Positions 26,956 to 36,193 of a DNA stretch of 64,000 nucleotides are shown here, piece after piece. The DNA is taken from the NCBI RefSeq assembly GCF_028802875.1, contig NZ_JARAMP010000010.1, forward strand, positions 62,001-126,000, read 5' to 3'. Numbering within the stretch: position 1 is the stretch's first letter; every line of letters begins with the position of its first letter. The stretch comes from Seohaeicola sp024304985. GTDB taxonomy: Bacteria; Pseudomonadota; Alphaproteobacteria; Rhodobacterales; Rhodobacteraceae. The notes below the pieces were generated by a model. The model was not told the DNA's origin. It was given only the letters and a program-made list of their open reading frames with translations, and did no database searches. The position numbers were made by a program, and so were the translations under genes.

Positions 26956-27452
26956 CCGAGGCGTTTCGCGACCGTATCGACATCGCCCTGACCGTGAATG
27001 GCGAAGCAGTGGAGGGCCGTGTGCCCGCAGGCCGCCATCTGATCGACTTTCTGCGGCTTGATCTGGGTCTGACCGGGTCCCATGCCAGTTGCGAGCATGG
27101 CGTGTGCGGCGCTTGCACGATCCATGTGGATGGGCAGGCCGTGCGGGGCTGTCTGATGCTGGCGGCGCAGGCGGACGGGGCCGAGGTCTGGACTCTGGAA
27201 GGGCTGACCGAGACGGGTGTGATCCGCGATCTGCAGGACGCTTTCGTGGAGCGCAACGCGCTGCAATGCGGGTATTGCACACCGGGGATGCTGGCCTCGA
27301 TCAAGGAGTTGCTGGACATGGGCGGCGTGCCGGACCGGGCCACGATCCGCGAACATCTGTCGGGCAACTATTGCCGCTGCACCGGATACGAGGCGATCAT
27401 CGACGCGGTGGAGAGCGTGGCAAAGGTCCGCGCCGGGGGGGCTGCGGCATGA
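26952..27452 (+). CDS. Molybdenum hydroxylase, 2Fe-2S small subunit
   Basis: A 166-residue CoxS-type subunit with two 2Fe-2S domains. The plant-type ferredoxin motif is CEHGVCGACTIHVDG with a later GC. The all-helical second domain has C-x2-C (QCGYCTPGM) and CRC (NYCRCTGY). It overlaps both neighbours by 4 bp (ATGA). It links the molybdenum centre to FAD. Confidence 0.93.
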   Translation: MTEAFRDRIDIALTVNGEAVEGRVPAGRHLIDFLRLDLGLTGSHASCEHGVCGACTIHVDGQAVRGCLMLAAQADGAEVWTLEGLTETGVIRDLQDAFVERNALQCGYCTPGMLASIKELLDMGGVPDRATIREHLSGNYCRCTGYEAIIDAVESVAKVRAGGAAA

Positions 27453-29830
27453 CCATTTCCTTCGGCAATCCCGACCGCCCGAACAGCTATATCGGCAAGA
27501 CCGTGCCGCGGCCGAATGCGCCAAGGCTGGTGCAGGGGCGCGGTAAATATGTGGACGATATCGTGCTGCCGCGCATGGCGCATGTGGTGTTTGTGCGCAG
27601 CCCCCATGCGCATGCGAAGATCGGGGCCATCGACACGGCTGAGGCCGCGGCGGTCAAGGGTGTGTTGCGCATCTTTACGGGGGCGGACATTGCCGAGGTC
27701 TGCACGCCGTGGGTCGCGGTGCTGGCGCATCTCAAGGGGCTGAAATCCCCGCCGCAGCATGCGTTGGCGGTGGATCGGGCCTGCTGGGTCGGTGATCCGG
27801 TCGTCGCCGTGGTCGCCACGTCCCGCGCGGCCGCCGAGGAAGCGGCCGCACTGGTCGAGGTGGATTATGACCCCCTGCCCGCCGTCACCGACATGATGAG
27901 CGCGCTGGATGCGGACACGCCCGTGCTGCATCCCGATATGGGCGACAATCTGGCCTTCCGTCGGCTGCACGAGGAAGGCGATGTGGAGGCGGCCTTTGCC
28001 AGCGCTCACAAGGTGGTGGAGGCGCGGTTCAAGACGGCGCGGCACACGGGTGTGACGCTGGAGCCGCGCTCGATCCTTGTGGACTGGAACCCGGCCGAGA
28101 GGCAGATGACCGCGTGGCATGCGACACAGGCCCCACATATGATGCAGACGGTTTTCGCCAAGCATCTTGATCTGCCCGAAGGCCGGGTGCGCGTGATCTG
28201 CGACGATGTGGGCGGATCATATGGCATCAAGGTGCATGTCTACCCCGATGAGGTGGCGACGGCGGCGATTGCCAAGATCATGGCGCGGCCCATCAAGTTC
28301 GTGGCAGACCGGCTGGAGAGTTTCACGACCGATATTCACGCCCGCGACCACGAGATCGGCGCGCGGATCGCGGTGGATGAGACGGGCAAGATCCTGGCCA
28401 TGGATATCGACGACTGGACGGCGATCGGCGCCTATTCGGTCTATCCGCGCACCTCGGCGATCGAGGGCAATCAGGTGGTGAACCTCTGTGGGGGACCCTA
28501 TGATTTTGCGCATTACCGCGCGCAGACATCCGTGGTGTTCCAGAACAAGACGCCGACCTGCCAGTATCGCGCGGTGGGGCATCCCATCGCCGTGGCGGTG
28601 ACCGAGGGTCTGGTCGATATGGCGGCGGCGGAACTGGGCATGGACCCGGTCGAGATCCGGCGGCGCAACATGTATGCCGATGACGCTTATCCCGTGACCT
28701 CGCCCGCCAAGATGCGGTTCGAGGGGCTGTCGCATCACGCCAGCATGGACAAACTGATGGCGCTGATGGATTACGAGGGCCTGCGCGCCGAACAGGCGGA
28801 ATTGCGCAAGAAGGGCATCCATCGCGGCATCGGGATCGCCAGTTTCATCGAACTGACCAACCCATCGCCCTTCATGTATGGGATTGGCGGGGCGCGGATT
28901 TCGGCGCAGGATGGCTGCACCGTGCGGATGGACCCGGATGGCTCCATCGTGGCGCTGTCGGGTGTGACCGAACAAGGCCAGGGGACCGAGGCGATGCTGG
29001 CGCAGATCGTGGCCGAAGGCGTGGGCGTGGCCCCCGGACGGGTGCGCGTGATCACCGGGGATACGCAGGTGACGCCCTATGGCGGCGGCACATGGGCATC
29101 GCGCGGCGCGGGCATCGGTGGCGAGGCGGCGTTGCAATCGGCGCTGGCGCTGAAAGGGTCGATCCTTGAGGTGGCGGGTGCAATGCTGCAAGCGCCTGCC
29201 GACGCGCTGGATATTCGGGATGGTCAGGTCGTGGACACGGCCACGGGCGAGGCGCGGATGCCTTTGGAAGAACTGGGACGGATCGTCTATTTCCGGGGCG
29301 ACACGCTGCCCAAGGGGCTGCCCCGCGAATTGGTGCAGACCCGGCATTTCATCACCTCGGACTATCCCTTTGCCTTCACCAATGGCGTGCAGGCCAGCTA
29401 TCTTGAGGTGGATACCGGCACCGGCGAGGTGAAACTGCTGAAACACTGGTGCGTCGAGGATTGTGGGCGGATCATCAACCCGCAACTGGTGGATGAACAG
29501 ATCCGGGGCGGGATCGTCCAGGGTTTGGGCGGTGCGCTGTTCGAGGAAATCCACTACGATGAGGATGGCCAGCTGCTGAACGGGTCGATGGCCGATTACC
29601 TTGTGCCGATGGCCGCCGAGATGCCCGATATGGTGATCGGCCATGTGGAGACGCCCACGATGGAAAGCACCCTTGGGGCCAAGGGCGCGGGAGAGGCGGG
29701 CACCGCCGGGGCGCCTGCTGCCGTGATGAATGCCATCAATGACGCGCTGCGCCCGCTGGGGGCGCAGGTCACCGCCATGCCCTTCACGCCGGAACGCATC
29801 CTGCGCGCGATGGGACAGATCGAAGACTGA
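27449..29830 (+). CDS. Molybdenum hydroxylase, molybdopterin-binding large subunit
   Basis: A 793-residue CoxL/XdhB-type subunit binding the molybdenum-cytosine-dinucleotide cofactor. The catalytic base is E749 in GAKGAGEAGT. The active-site loop reads C371-QYRAVGHP. It is not the AYRCSFR of true CO dehydrogenase nor the AYRGAGR of form-II enzymes, so CO oxidation is unlikely. The substrate is probably an aromatic or N-heterocyclic or aldehyde compound. The start was set at the ATGA overlap; a longer open frame runs back through the small-subunit gene. The TRAP transporter that follows presumably imports the substrate. Confidence 0.9.
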   Translation: MTISFGNPDRPNSYIGKTVPRPNAPRLVQGRGKYVDDIVLPRMAHVVFVRSPHAHAKIGAIDTAEAAAVKGVLRIFTGADIAEVCTPWVAVLAHLKGLKSPPQHALAVDRACWVGDPVVAVVATSRAAAEEAAALVEVDYDPLPAVTDMMSALDADTPVLHPDMGDNLAFRRLHEEGDVEAAFASAHKVVEARFKTARHTGVTLEPRSILVDWNPAERQMTAWHATQAPHMMQTVFAKHLDLPEGRVRVICDDVGGSYGIKVHVYPDEVATAAIAKIMARPIKFVADRLESFTTDIHARDHEIGARIAVDETGKILAMDIDDWTAIGAYSVYPRTSAIEGNQVVNLCGGPYDFAHYRAQTSVVFQNKTPTCQYRAVGHPIAVAVTEGLVDMAAAELGMDPVEIRRRNMYADDAYPVTSPAKMRFEGLSHHASMDKLMALMDYEGLRAEQAELRKKGIHRGIGIASFIELTNPSPFMYGIGGARISAQDGCTVRMDPDGSIVALSGVTEQGQGTEAMLAQIVAEGVGVAPGRVRVITGDTQVTPYGGGTWASRGAGIGGEAALQSALALKGSILEVAGAMLQAPADALDIRDGQVVDTATGEARMPLEELGRIVYFRGDTLPKGLPRELVQTRHFITSDYPFAFTNGVQASYLEVDTGTGEVKLLKHWCVEDCGRIINPQLVDEQIRGGIVQGLGGALFEEIHYDEDGQLLNGSMADYLVPMAAEMPDMVIGHVETPTMESTLGAKGAGEAGTAGAPAAVMNAINDALRPLGAQVTAMPFTPERILRAMGQIED

Positions 29831-29880
29831 CGAAACCGCAGCGCGCAGGAGGAGGCACGCTGCACTAGGGAGGAAACACC

Positions 29881-30936
29881 ATGAAGTTCACGACACTTAC
29901 AGCGGCAACCGCGCTGGCCGTCTTTGGCGCGGGCTGGGCACAGGCGCAGCAATCCATCACGGTCAATATCGGATCGAGCCACCCGGAGGCGAATATCTGG
30001 GTCTATGCGATGAAGAACGCGTTCCAGCCCGAGGTGGACCGTATTCTGGCGGAAGCGGGCGAATACAAGATTACCTGGAACGAAGCCTATGGCGGCACGC
30101 TATACAAGTTCACCGACACCCGCGAGGCGGTGATGGACGGGATCGTGGATGTCGGCATGGTGGGCACTGTCTGGGAAGGCTCGGACATGCCGTTGCAGAA
30201 CGTGACCTATTTCACGCCTTTCGCCACCTCGGATCACAAGATGATCATCGAGATCTTCGACGAGCTGAGCGAGACGCTGCCCGAACTGCGCGACAGCTGG
30301 GCTGCGAATGGTATGGTGCATCTGTCCTCGCTGATCACCGACAGCTATGACATCTATGCAAATTTCCCCGTCAGCAGCATGGCTGATCTGCAGAACCGCA
30401 AGCTGAACGCGCCGGGCACATCGGCCAACTGGTTGCAGGGCACGGGGGCGACCCCGGTGGATGGCGCGCTGACCACCTATTACACCAATATCCAGACCGG
30501 CGTGACCGAAGGGGCCTTGTCCTTTGCCTCGGGCATTTTGCCGACGCGGGTTTATGAGGTGGCACCTGAACTGACCCGCGTGGGCATCGGGTCGATGTAT
30601 TTCGGCGGGATCGCGGCCAACAAGGACTTCTTCGAGGGTCTGCCCGAGCCCGTGCAGGCCGCATTCCGCGAGGCGGCCAAGGCTACGTCCAAGGCGCATG
30701 GCGATTATGTCCAGCAGCTTGCCGACCGCGCCATGACCGAGATGCAGGCGGCAGGTCTGAAAGTGACCGAACTGCCCGCCGATCAGAAGGCGGCATGGGT
30801 TGAAAACCTGCCCAATATCATCGAGCCTTGGCTCCAGCAGACGGGTGATGCGGGCAAGACCGTTCTCAAGGCCTATTTTGCGGCACTGCGCGAGCGCGGG
30901 GCCGAGCCACTGCGGGCCTGGGACGAAGGTCTCTGA
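29881..30936 (+). CDS. TRAP transporter solute-binding protein (DctP family)
   Basis: A 351-residue periplasmic binding protein with a Sec signal peptide (cut near AQAQ) and a GGAGGAAA ribosome site. The DctP-family centre is recognisable (LQNRKLNAPGTSANWLQGTGA). TRAP proteins of this type bind organic acids through a conserved Arg; the ligand here is unknown. It starts 50 bp after the hydroxylase large subunit, so uptake and hydroxylation genes share an operon. Confidence 0.9.
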   Translation: MKFTTLTAATALAVFGAGWAQAQQSITVNIGSSHPEANIWVYAMKNAFQPEVDRILAEAGEYKITWNEAYGGTLYKFTDTREAVMDGIVDVGMVGTVWEGSDMPLQNVTYFTPFATSDHKMIIEIFDELSETLPELRDSWAANGMVHLSSLITDSYDIYANFPVSSMADLQNRKLNAPGTSANWLQGTGATPVDGALTTYYTNIQTGVTEGALSFASGILPTRVYEVAPELTRVGIGSMYFGGIAANKDFFEGLPEPVQAAFREAAKATSKAHGDYVQQLADRAMTEMQAAGLKVTELPADQKAAWVENLPNIIEPWLQQTGDAGKTVLKAYFAALRERGAEPLRAWDEGL

Positions 30937-30963
30937 TCCGCACCACCACTCACGCGACATGCG

Positions 30964-30987
30964 CCCGTCCGGATCTGTCCGGGCGGG
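30964..30987 (+). other. Intercistronic hairpin between dctP and dctQ
   Basis: A 10-bp stem with one G-T pair (CCCGTCCGGA / TCCGGGCGGG) and a 4-nt loop, 27 nt after the dctP stop and 30 nt before the dctQ start. No T-run. It is probably an mRNA-stabilising or attenuating structure. Confidence 0.5.
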
Positions 30988-31017
30988 TGTTGCACCAAGA
31001 AAGGCAGGACCACAGCC

Positions 31018-31578
31018 ATGGCAGGGCAGGATGACACCGGGACGCGGGCCGGCATAGGCGCACCGCTTGGCCCCATCGGAGCAGCGCTGTCCATGGCGGC
31101 GGCGGTCTTGTCCAGTATCGGCACGGTCTGGATCGCGGCGCTGATGTTTCTTGTCGTGGGCGATGTGATCGGCCGCAATTTCATGAATGCCCCGATCACC
31201 GGCGTGGCCGAGATCGCGGCGCGGTCGGTCGTGGCCATCGTGTTCCTTCAGGTGGCCCATGCCATCATGCAGGGGCGGCTGACGCGGGCGGATTTCCTGA
31301 TCCGGGGGATCGGGGCACGGCTGCCCATGGCGCGCGTCGCGCTGGAGCGCAGTTTCGCGATTGCGGGCGCGATTGTCTTTGCGCTGATCGTCTGGGCGTC
31401 CTGGGGCAAGACGGTGGGCAGCTGGACCTCGGCCGAGTTTTTCGGCGTGCAGGGGGTGTTCACCATCCCGACCTTTCCATTCCGGGCCATCACCATCATC
31501 GGCGCGTCGCTGGCCTGTCTTGCCTGCCTCTATCGTGCCGCCCATCTGGACGACAGCGGCGAGGCTGACGCATCATGA
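31018..31578 (+). CDS. TRAP transporter small permease (DctQ)
   Basis: A 186-residue membrane protein with four predicted transmembrane helices, the usual DctQ layout. Visible family marks are FLVVGDVIGRNFMNAPITGVAE and QGRLTRADFL after the second helix. It overlaps dctM by 4 bp. Confidence 0.9.
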   Translation: MAGQDDTGTRAGIGAPLGPIGAALSMAAAVLSSIGTVWIAALMFLVVGDVIGRNFMNAPITGVAEIAARSVVAIVFLQVAHAIMQGRLTRADFLIRGIGARLPMARVALERSFAIAGAIVFALIVWASWGKTVGSWTSAEFFGVQGVFTIPTFPFRAITIIGASLACLACLYRAAHLDDSGEADAS

Positions 31579-32903
31579 CCACTCTTGCCATCGGCTTTGT
31601 CCTGATCGTTCTTCTTGTGGCGCTGGTCCTGCTGGGGATGCAGATCGCCTATGCGCTGTTCGGCGTGGCCTTCATCGGCATCTGGATCATCCGCGACAAT
31701 ATCGACCTAGGCTTCCGGATGCTGGAGCTGACGGTCTATAGCGGGATTGCGGATTATCTGTTCGCGACCATTCCCCTGTTCGTGCTGATGGGGTTGCTTG
31801 TCAGCGTGTCCAATGTGGGCCGCGACACGTTCGAGGTGGCCGAGGAATTGCTGCGCCGCATGCTTTGTGGTCTGGGCGTGGCGACGGTGGCGGCGAATAC
31901 GGTCTTTGCGGCCGTGACGGGCGTCTCCATCGCATCGGCGGCGGTCTTTACACAGGTGGCGGTGCCCGAGATGACACGGCACGGCTATCGCCCGGCCTTT
32001 GCCGCAGGCACGGTGGCCGGATCGTCGGTGCTGGGCATGATGATCCCGCCGAGCCTGTTGCTGATCATCTATGGCGTGTTGGCCGAGGTGTCGATTGGCG
32101 GCATGTTCATCGCCGGCATCGTGCCGGGTCTGCTGATGGCGGTGGGTTTTGTCGTGATGCTGATGCTGATGGCGCTGCTGGCACCGCGGTTCGTCTTTGT
32201 CGATGCCGCCGCCGCGCGGGAGAAGCGGCTGGACCGGAACGGGCCGAAGATGCCGCTGGGCGTCATGCTGTCCAAGCTGGTGCCCATCGTGGTGCTGGTG
32301 CTGCTGGTTCTGGGCGGTCTCTATACCGGGTTTTTCACGCCGACCGAAGCGGGCGGTGTCGGGGCCTTTGGCGCGCTGGTGATCGCGCTGGCGCGGCGCA
32401 GTCTGGACCGCCGCAAGATGTGGGAGGTGCTGAAACAGACCGGCACGATCTCGGTGTCGATCCTGCTGCTGCTGATTGCGGCCAGTTTCTATTCGCGGAT
32501 GCTGTCGATTGCCGGTCTGCCCGCCGCCATTGCCGATCTGGTGCAGGCGGGCGGGTTCAGCCCGCTGGGGTTCCTGTTTCTTTATGCGGTGATCATCTTG
32601 CTGATGGGGATGATCCTGGACAGCACCTCGATCCTGCTGATCATGGTGCCGATTGCCGCGCCCATTGCGCAAAGCCTTGGCATTGACCTGATGCAGTTCG
32701 GGATCGTCACCGTCATCGCGGTCGAGATCGGCTTGCTGACGCCGCCCTTCGGGATCTCGGTCTTTACGGTGCACAACACGCTGAACAGGCCGGATGTGAA
32801 GGTGGAGCAGATCTTTGCGGCCACCCTGCCCTTCATCGCGGTGATGCTGGCGGTGCTGCTGCTGGTGGCGCTGGTGCCCGCAACGGCGACGGTGTTCCTG
32901 TAG
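31575..32903 (+). CDS. TRAP transporter large permease (DctM)
   Basis: A 442-residue protein with about twelve transmembrane helices; DctM is the sodium-coupled transport subunit. ATIPLFVLMGLLV, AGSSVLGMMIPPSLLLIIYG and FFTPTEAGGVGAFGAL are family landmarks. It is the last gene of the hydroxylase/TRAP operon, and the next gene is convergent. I see no clear terminator in the 103 bp between them. Confidence 0.93.
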   Translation: MTTLAIGFVLIVLLVALVLLGMQIAYALFGVAFIGIWIIRDNIDLGFRMLELTVYSGIADYLFATIPLFVLMGLLVSVSNVGRDTFEVAEELLRRMLCGLGVATVAANTVFAAVTGVSIASAAVFTQVAVPEMTRHGYRPAFAAGTVAGSSVLGMMIPPSLLLIIYGVLAEVSIGGMFIAGIVPGLLMAVGFVVMLMLMALLAPRFVFVDAAAAREKRLDRNGPKMPLGVMLSKLVPIVVLVLLVLGGLYTGFFTPTEAGGVGAFGALVIALARRSLDRRKMWEVLKQTGTISVSILLLLIAASFYSRMLSIAGLPAAIADLVQAGGFSPLGFLFLYAVIILLMGMILDSTSILLIMVPIAAPIAQSLGIDLMQFGIVTVIAVEIGLLTPPFGISVFTVHNTLNRPDVKVEQIFAATLPFIAVMLAVLLLVALVPATATVFL

Positions 32904-33006
32904 GCGGAGCGGGATCGCCCCGCGCGGTGTCAAGGCGCGGCTCGCGCCGCCGCGCGATTGGCCGATCCGCCCCGCGTGTCGGCCATCGCACCCTCACCGT
33001 TGCAGA

Positions 33007-34341
33007 TCAGCGCGCGCCCATCGGCAGGTGCAGGACCAGTGCGGGAAAGACGATCACCAGAAGCAGCGCCGCGATCTGGATCAGAACGAAGGGCATGACC
33101 CCCTTGTAGATGGTCGAGATCGGGATATCGGGGGCGATGCCGCGCAGGTAAAAGAGCGCATATCCGAAAGGTGGCGTCAAAAAGGACGTTTGCAGGTTCA
33201 CCGCCAGTGCGATGGCGAACCAGATCATCACCTGCTCGGACGGCATGCCGAAATCCAGCAGCGCCACGACGGGGGCGACGATGGGGACAACGACCAGCGT
33301 GATCTCGACCCAGTCCAGAAAGAAGCCCAAGAGGAAGATCAGCGCCATGATGATGAACAGGACCCAATAGGGGTTCGCATCCTCGATATTGAAGATCTCC
33401 AGTATCATCGCGTCCCCGCCCAGACGGCGGAACACGACCGAAAAGATCGAGGCCCCGATCATCACGAACACGATCATGGCCGTGGTCTTGGTGGTCTCGT
33501 AGACGGCGCCTTGCAAGGCCGGGAATGTCAGCTTGCGCGACATCAGCGCCAGCAGCAGCGCGCCCGCCGCGCCGATGGCCGCGGATTCGGTGGGGGTGGC
33601 GATACCGGCGATGATCGTGCCCAGCACCGACAGGATCAGCACGAACGGGGCCAGCAGATCGCGGGTCAGCGCCCATGCGGCGGGCCAGAAGGCGATAGGC
33701 TCGACCCGTTCGGGCGCGGGCACGCGATGGGGCGCGAAGAACGCCACCCCAGCGAGGTAGAGGAAATAGAGTCCGGCCAGCAGCAGCCCGGGCCCGATGG
33801 CCCCCATGAACAGATCGCCCACGGACAGGCGCATCTGATCGCCCAGAATGATCAGCATGATCGAGGGCGGCAGCAGGATGCCCAATGTGCCCGATGAGGC
33901 GATGAGGCCACAGGAGAGCTTCATGTCATAGTTCGCCTCGCGCATGGCGGGCAAGGCCATCATGCCCATCATCACGACAGAGGCGCCGATGATGCCGGTC
34001 GAAGCCGCCATGATCACACCGATGATCGCCACCGCGAAGGCATAGCCCCCCGGCAAGCCGCGAAAGAGGGCGGCCAGCGAGCGCATGAGCCGTTCCGCGA
34101 TGCCCGAGCGTTCCAGCATCAGGCCCATGAAGACGAACAGGGGGATGGCGACCAGCAGCCAGTTGGTCAGGATGCCCGAATAGATGCGCTGCACGCCCAT
34201 GGACAGAAAGAGCATCGGCACATCGGCCAGCACGGCAAAAAGGATGCCGACGCCTGCCAGAATGAAGGCTACCGGATAGCCCGAGAACACGCCCGCCATC
34301 AGCGCGAGCAGCATCAGCATGGGCCACAGATGTTCGGTCAT
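33007..34341 (-). CDS. TRAP transporter large permease (DctM), second system
   Basis: A 444-residue DctM-type permease with about twelve helices. Marks include GYPVAFILAGVGILFAVL, SGTLGILLPPSIMLIILG and TPTESAAIGAAGALLLAL. Its insert and length fit the mannitol/chloroaromatic-compound-type (TakP-associated) TRAP subfamily. The start overlaps the dctQ stop by 4 bp; a longer frame exists upstream but lies inside dctQ. Confidence 0.92.
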   Translation of the reverse strand: MTEHLWPMLMLLALMAGVFSGYPVAFILAGVGILFAVLADVPMLFLSMGVQRIYSGILTNWLLVAIPLFVFMGLMLERSGIAERLMRSLAALFRGLPGGYAFAVAIIGVIMAASTGIIGASVVMMGMMALPAMREANYDMKLSCGLIASSGTLGILLPPSIMLIILGDQMRLSVGDLFMGAIGPGLLLAGLYFLYLAGVAFFAPHRVPAPERVEPIAFWPAAWALTRDLLAPFVLILSVLGTIIAGIATPTESAAIGAAGALLLALMSRKLTFPALQGAVYETTKTTAMIVFVMIGASIFSVVFRRLGGDAMILEIFNIEDANPYWVLFIIMALIFLLGFFLDWVEITLVVVPIVAPVVALLDFGMPSEQVMIWFAIALAVNLQTSFLTPPFGYALFYLRGIAPDIPISTIYKGVMPFVLIQIAALLLVIVFPALVLHLPMGAR

Positions 34342-34910
34342 GACAGGTCCTTCTGGTCTTTGTCCGTTGTGCCGCGCAACAGTTCCACCGCTGTGCCAAG
34401 CCCGCGCAGGAGGCCCATCAGACCCAGAATGGCAAAGGACAGCGGCACCATCGCCTTGATGATCCAGCGGCTGTTCAGCCCGCCCTGGGTCGAGCCTTCG
34501 CCGGTCGTCCATGCGGTCAGCGCAAAGGACCAGCCATACCATGCGATGATCAGGCAGAAGGGCAGCAGGAAGAGAAGATCGCCCAGCATGCGGGTCCACA
34601 GACGCTGGCGCTGCGTCATCATCAGTGACAGGAAATCCACCGCCACATGCTTGTCGTCACGCAGGGCCCATGCGCCGCCGAACAGGACCAGAAGCGCGAA
34701 AATATACCATTGCAGGTCGAACAGGCCGTTCACCGTCAGGGCGCGGCCCAGAACGGGCAGTTGCGCATCCCACGCCATCAGGGTGTTCAGGCCCATCTTG
34801 GCATAGACCACCGCGATCAGGATCGAGGCGATCAGCGGCAGGATCAGCCAGCTGACCCATTTGCCGGGCAGGCACAGCAGGTCCAGCAGTTTCGTCAGGA
34901 TTGCAGGCAT
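34338..34910 (-). CDS. TRAP transporter small permease (DctQ), second system
   Basis: A 190-residue DctQ of the larger type, with four helices. FGGAWALRDDKHVAVDFL is the family's conserved RxxxHVRVD-like segment. It is translationally coupled to dctM and separated from dctP by 71 bp holding a hairpin. Confidence 0.88.
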   Translation of the reverse strand: MPAILTKLLDLLCLPGKWVSWLILPLIASILIAVVYAKMGLNTLMAWDAQLPVLGRALTVNGLFDLQWYIFALLVLFGGAWALRDDKHVAVDFLSLMMTQRQRLWTRMLGDLLFLLPFCLIIAWYGWSFALTAWTTGEGSTQGGLNSRWIIKAMVPLSFAILGLMGLLRGLGTAVELLRGTTDKDQKDLS

Positions 34911-34934
34911 GTCTCCCCCTCCCCTCGCAAGGAA

Positions 34935-34957
34935 CAGGGCGGCGCGGGGCCGCCCTG
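34935..34957 (-). other. Intercistronic hairpin between dctP and dctQ, second TRAP system
   Basis: A perfect 9-bp stem (CAGGGCGGC / GCCGCCCTG) with a 5-nt loop, 24 nt after the dctP stop and 24 nt before the dctQ start on the minus strand. No T-run. Confidence 0.55.
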
Positions 34958-34981
34958 CCATTGGTTCAGTCTAGCAAAGGG

Positions 34982-36025
34982 TCAGCGCGGCGGAAGGGCT
35001 TGCAGCGCGCTCCATTCCCCGACCGAGTCCATATAGGCGCGCAGCGATGTCAGCGCCTCGGCGAAGATCGGGTCGTTCTGGGCCTGCTCTTCCAGCACTT
35101 CCTCGGATGCGGCGCGCAGGGCCAGCAGCACCTCATCGGGGAAGCGTTTGATCTCGACGCCGGCTTCGCGGATCGTGGCGATGGCCTCGGCCTGCGCATC
35201 GACCTGATCGTGCAGGTTATAGGCGATGTTGGCGTAGCAGGCTTCTTTCATGATCTCCTGCGTGGCCGCGTCAAAGCCGTTCCAGACATCCATGTTGATG
35301 ATGATGCTGTCCCAGCTTGAGGGCTGATGCCAGCCGGGGAAGTAGTAGTATTTCGTCACGCGCTGGAAGCCGAAGCCCACGTCAAGCTGCGGGGCGGAAA
35401 ACTCGGCGGCGTCGATGCGACCGGTTTCGAGGCTGAGGAAGATCTCGCCCGCTGGCACCATCTGGGTATTGGCGCCCAGCTTGGCCATGGTCAGGCCACC
35501 AAGGCCCGCGATGCGCATGTTGAGGCCCTTGAGGTCGTCAACCGTGTTGATTTCCTTGTTGAACCAGCCGCCCGCCTCGGCACCGACCAGATGGCAGGGC
35601 AGAACCTTGACGTTCAAAGGATCATAAGCCTTCTGGATGATCTCGAGCCCGCCGCCTTCGAACATCCAGGCCAGCGCGATATCGGGGGTCGGGCCGAAGG
35701 GCATGGAGCCCACGAGGTTCGCGACGGGGATCTGTTGCGCCCAGTAGCCGATCCAGTCGAAGCCCATCTGGAGCGCACCCGAACTGACCGCGCCGAACAC
35801 TTCGAACGGGGGCACGAATTCGCCTGCGCCATGCACCTTGATGGTGACATCGCCGCCGGTCATCTTCGACACGCGATCCGCCCAAAGCTGCGGGCTGGGG
35901 CCGATCGAGGGCACGTTCAGACCGAAGACGCTTTGCAGGTCATAGGTCTGCGCCTGCGCCACGCCGACGGATGCGCCCGTGGTCATCACAGCGGCCAGAA
36001 CAGCCGTACTCAACACATGTTTCAT
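34982..36025 (-). CDS. TRAP transporter solute-binding protein (TakP-like)
   Basis: A 347-residue periplasmic binding protein with a Sec signal (cut near AQAQ). GAGEFVPPFEVFGAVSSGALQMG, MRIAGLGGLTMAKLGA, GEIFLSLETGRIDAAEF and YYYFPGWHQP are typical of the TakP / mannitol-chloroaromatic DctP subfamily, which binds 2-oxo acids and related monocarboxylates. The ligand is not certain. It is the first gene of the second TRAP operon, divergent from an SDR gene. Confidence 0.88.
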   Translation of the reverse strand: MKHVLSTAVLAAVMTTGASVGVAQAQTYDLQSVFGLNVPSIGPSPQLWADRVSKMTGGDVTIKVHGAGEFVPPFEVFGAVSSGALQMGFDWIGYWAQQIPVANLVGSMPFGPTPDIALAWMFEGGGLEIIQKAYDPLNVKVLPCHLVGAEAGGWFNKEINTVDDLKGLNMRIAGLGGLTMAKLGANTQMVPAGEIFLSLETGRIDAAEFSAPQLDVGFGFQRVTKYYYFPGWHQPSSWDSIIINMDVWNGFDAATQEIMKEACYANIAYNLHDQVDAQAEAIATIREAGVEIKRFPDEVLLALRAASEEVLEEQAQNDPIFAEALTSLRAYMDSVGEWSALQALPPR

Positions 36026-36110
36026 GGTTTCTCCTCCCTGAAGGTGCCTGCGCGGTCTGGGCCGGCAGGCGGTCTTTGGCACAGCATGGGACTGCCCCTG
36101 CCGCTCCCTA

Positions 36111-36162
36111 TTTGTTAGATATAATCAAATACGTTTGCAAGAAACAAATTATTTGCTAGGTA
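36111..36162. promoter_or_regulatory. AT-rich divergent control region with inverted repeat
   Basis: A markedly AT-rich island between the divergent dctP and SDR genes. It has a perfect TATAAT on the plus strand (36120-36125) without a good -35 box, and an inverted repeat CAAATA-N18-TATTTG (36126-36155). Both fit a shared promoter and operator. Which regulator binds is unknown; the IclR protein encoded downstream is one candidate. Confidence 0.4.
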
Positions 36163-36193
36163 CAGCCCAAGGATGAACCGGGGAGGATGGGAC

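Noticed and set aside
25345..27282. 645-codon minus-strand reading that extends the TetR gene upstream
   Set aside because: The extra 436 residues run antisense through the FAD subunit and into the small-subunit gene and have no domain. A good ribosome site and ATG mark the start of a normal 209-residue TetR protein.
26122..29830. Aerobic carbon monoxide dehydrogenase
   Set aside because: Subunit order is Cox-like, but the large subunit lacks the AYRCSFR active-site loop of CO dehydrogenase.
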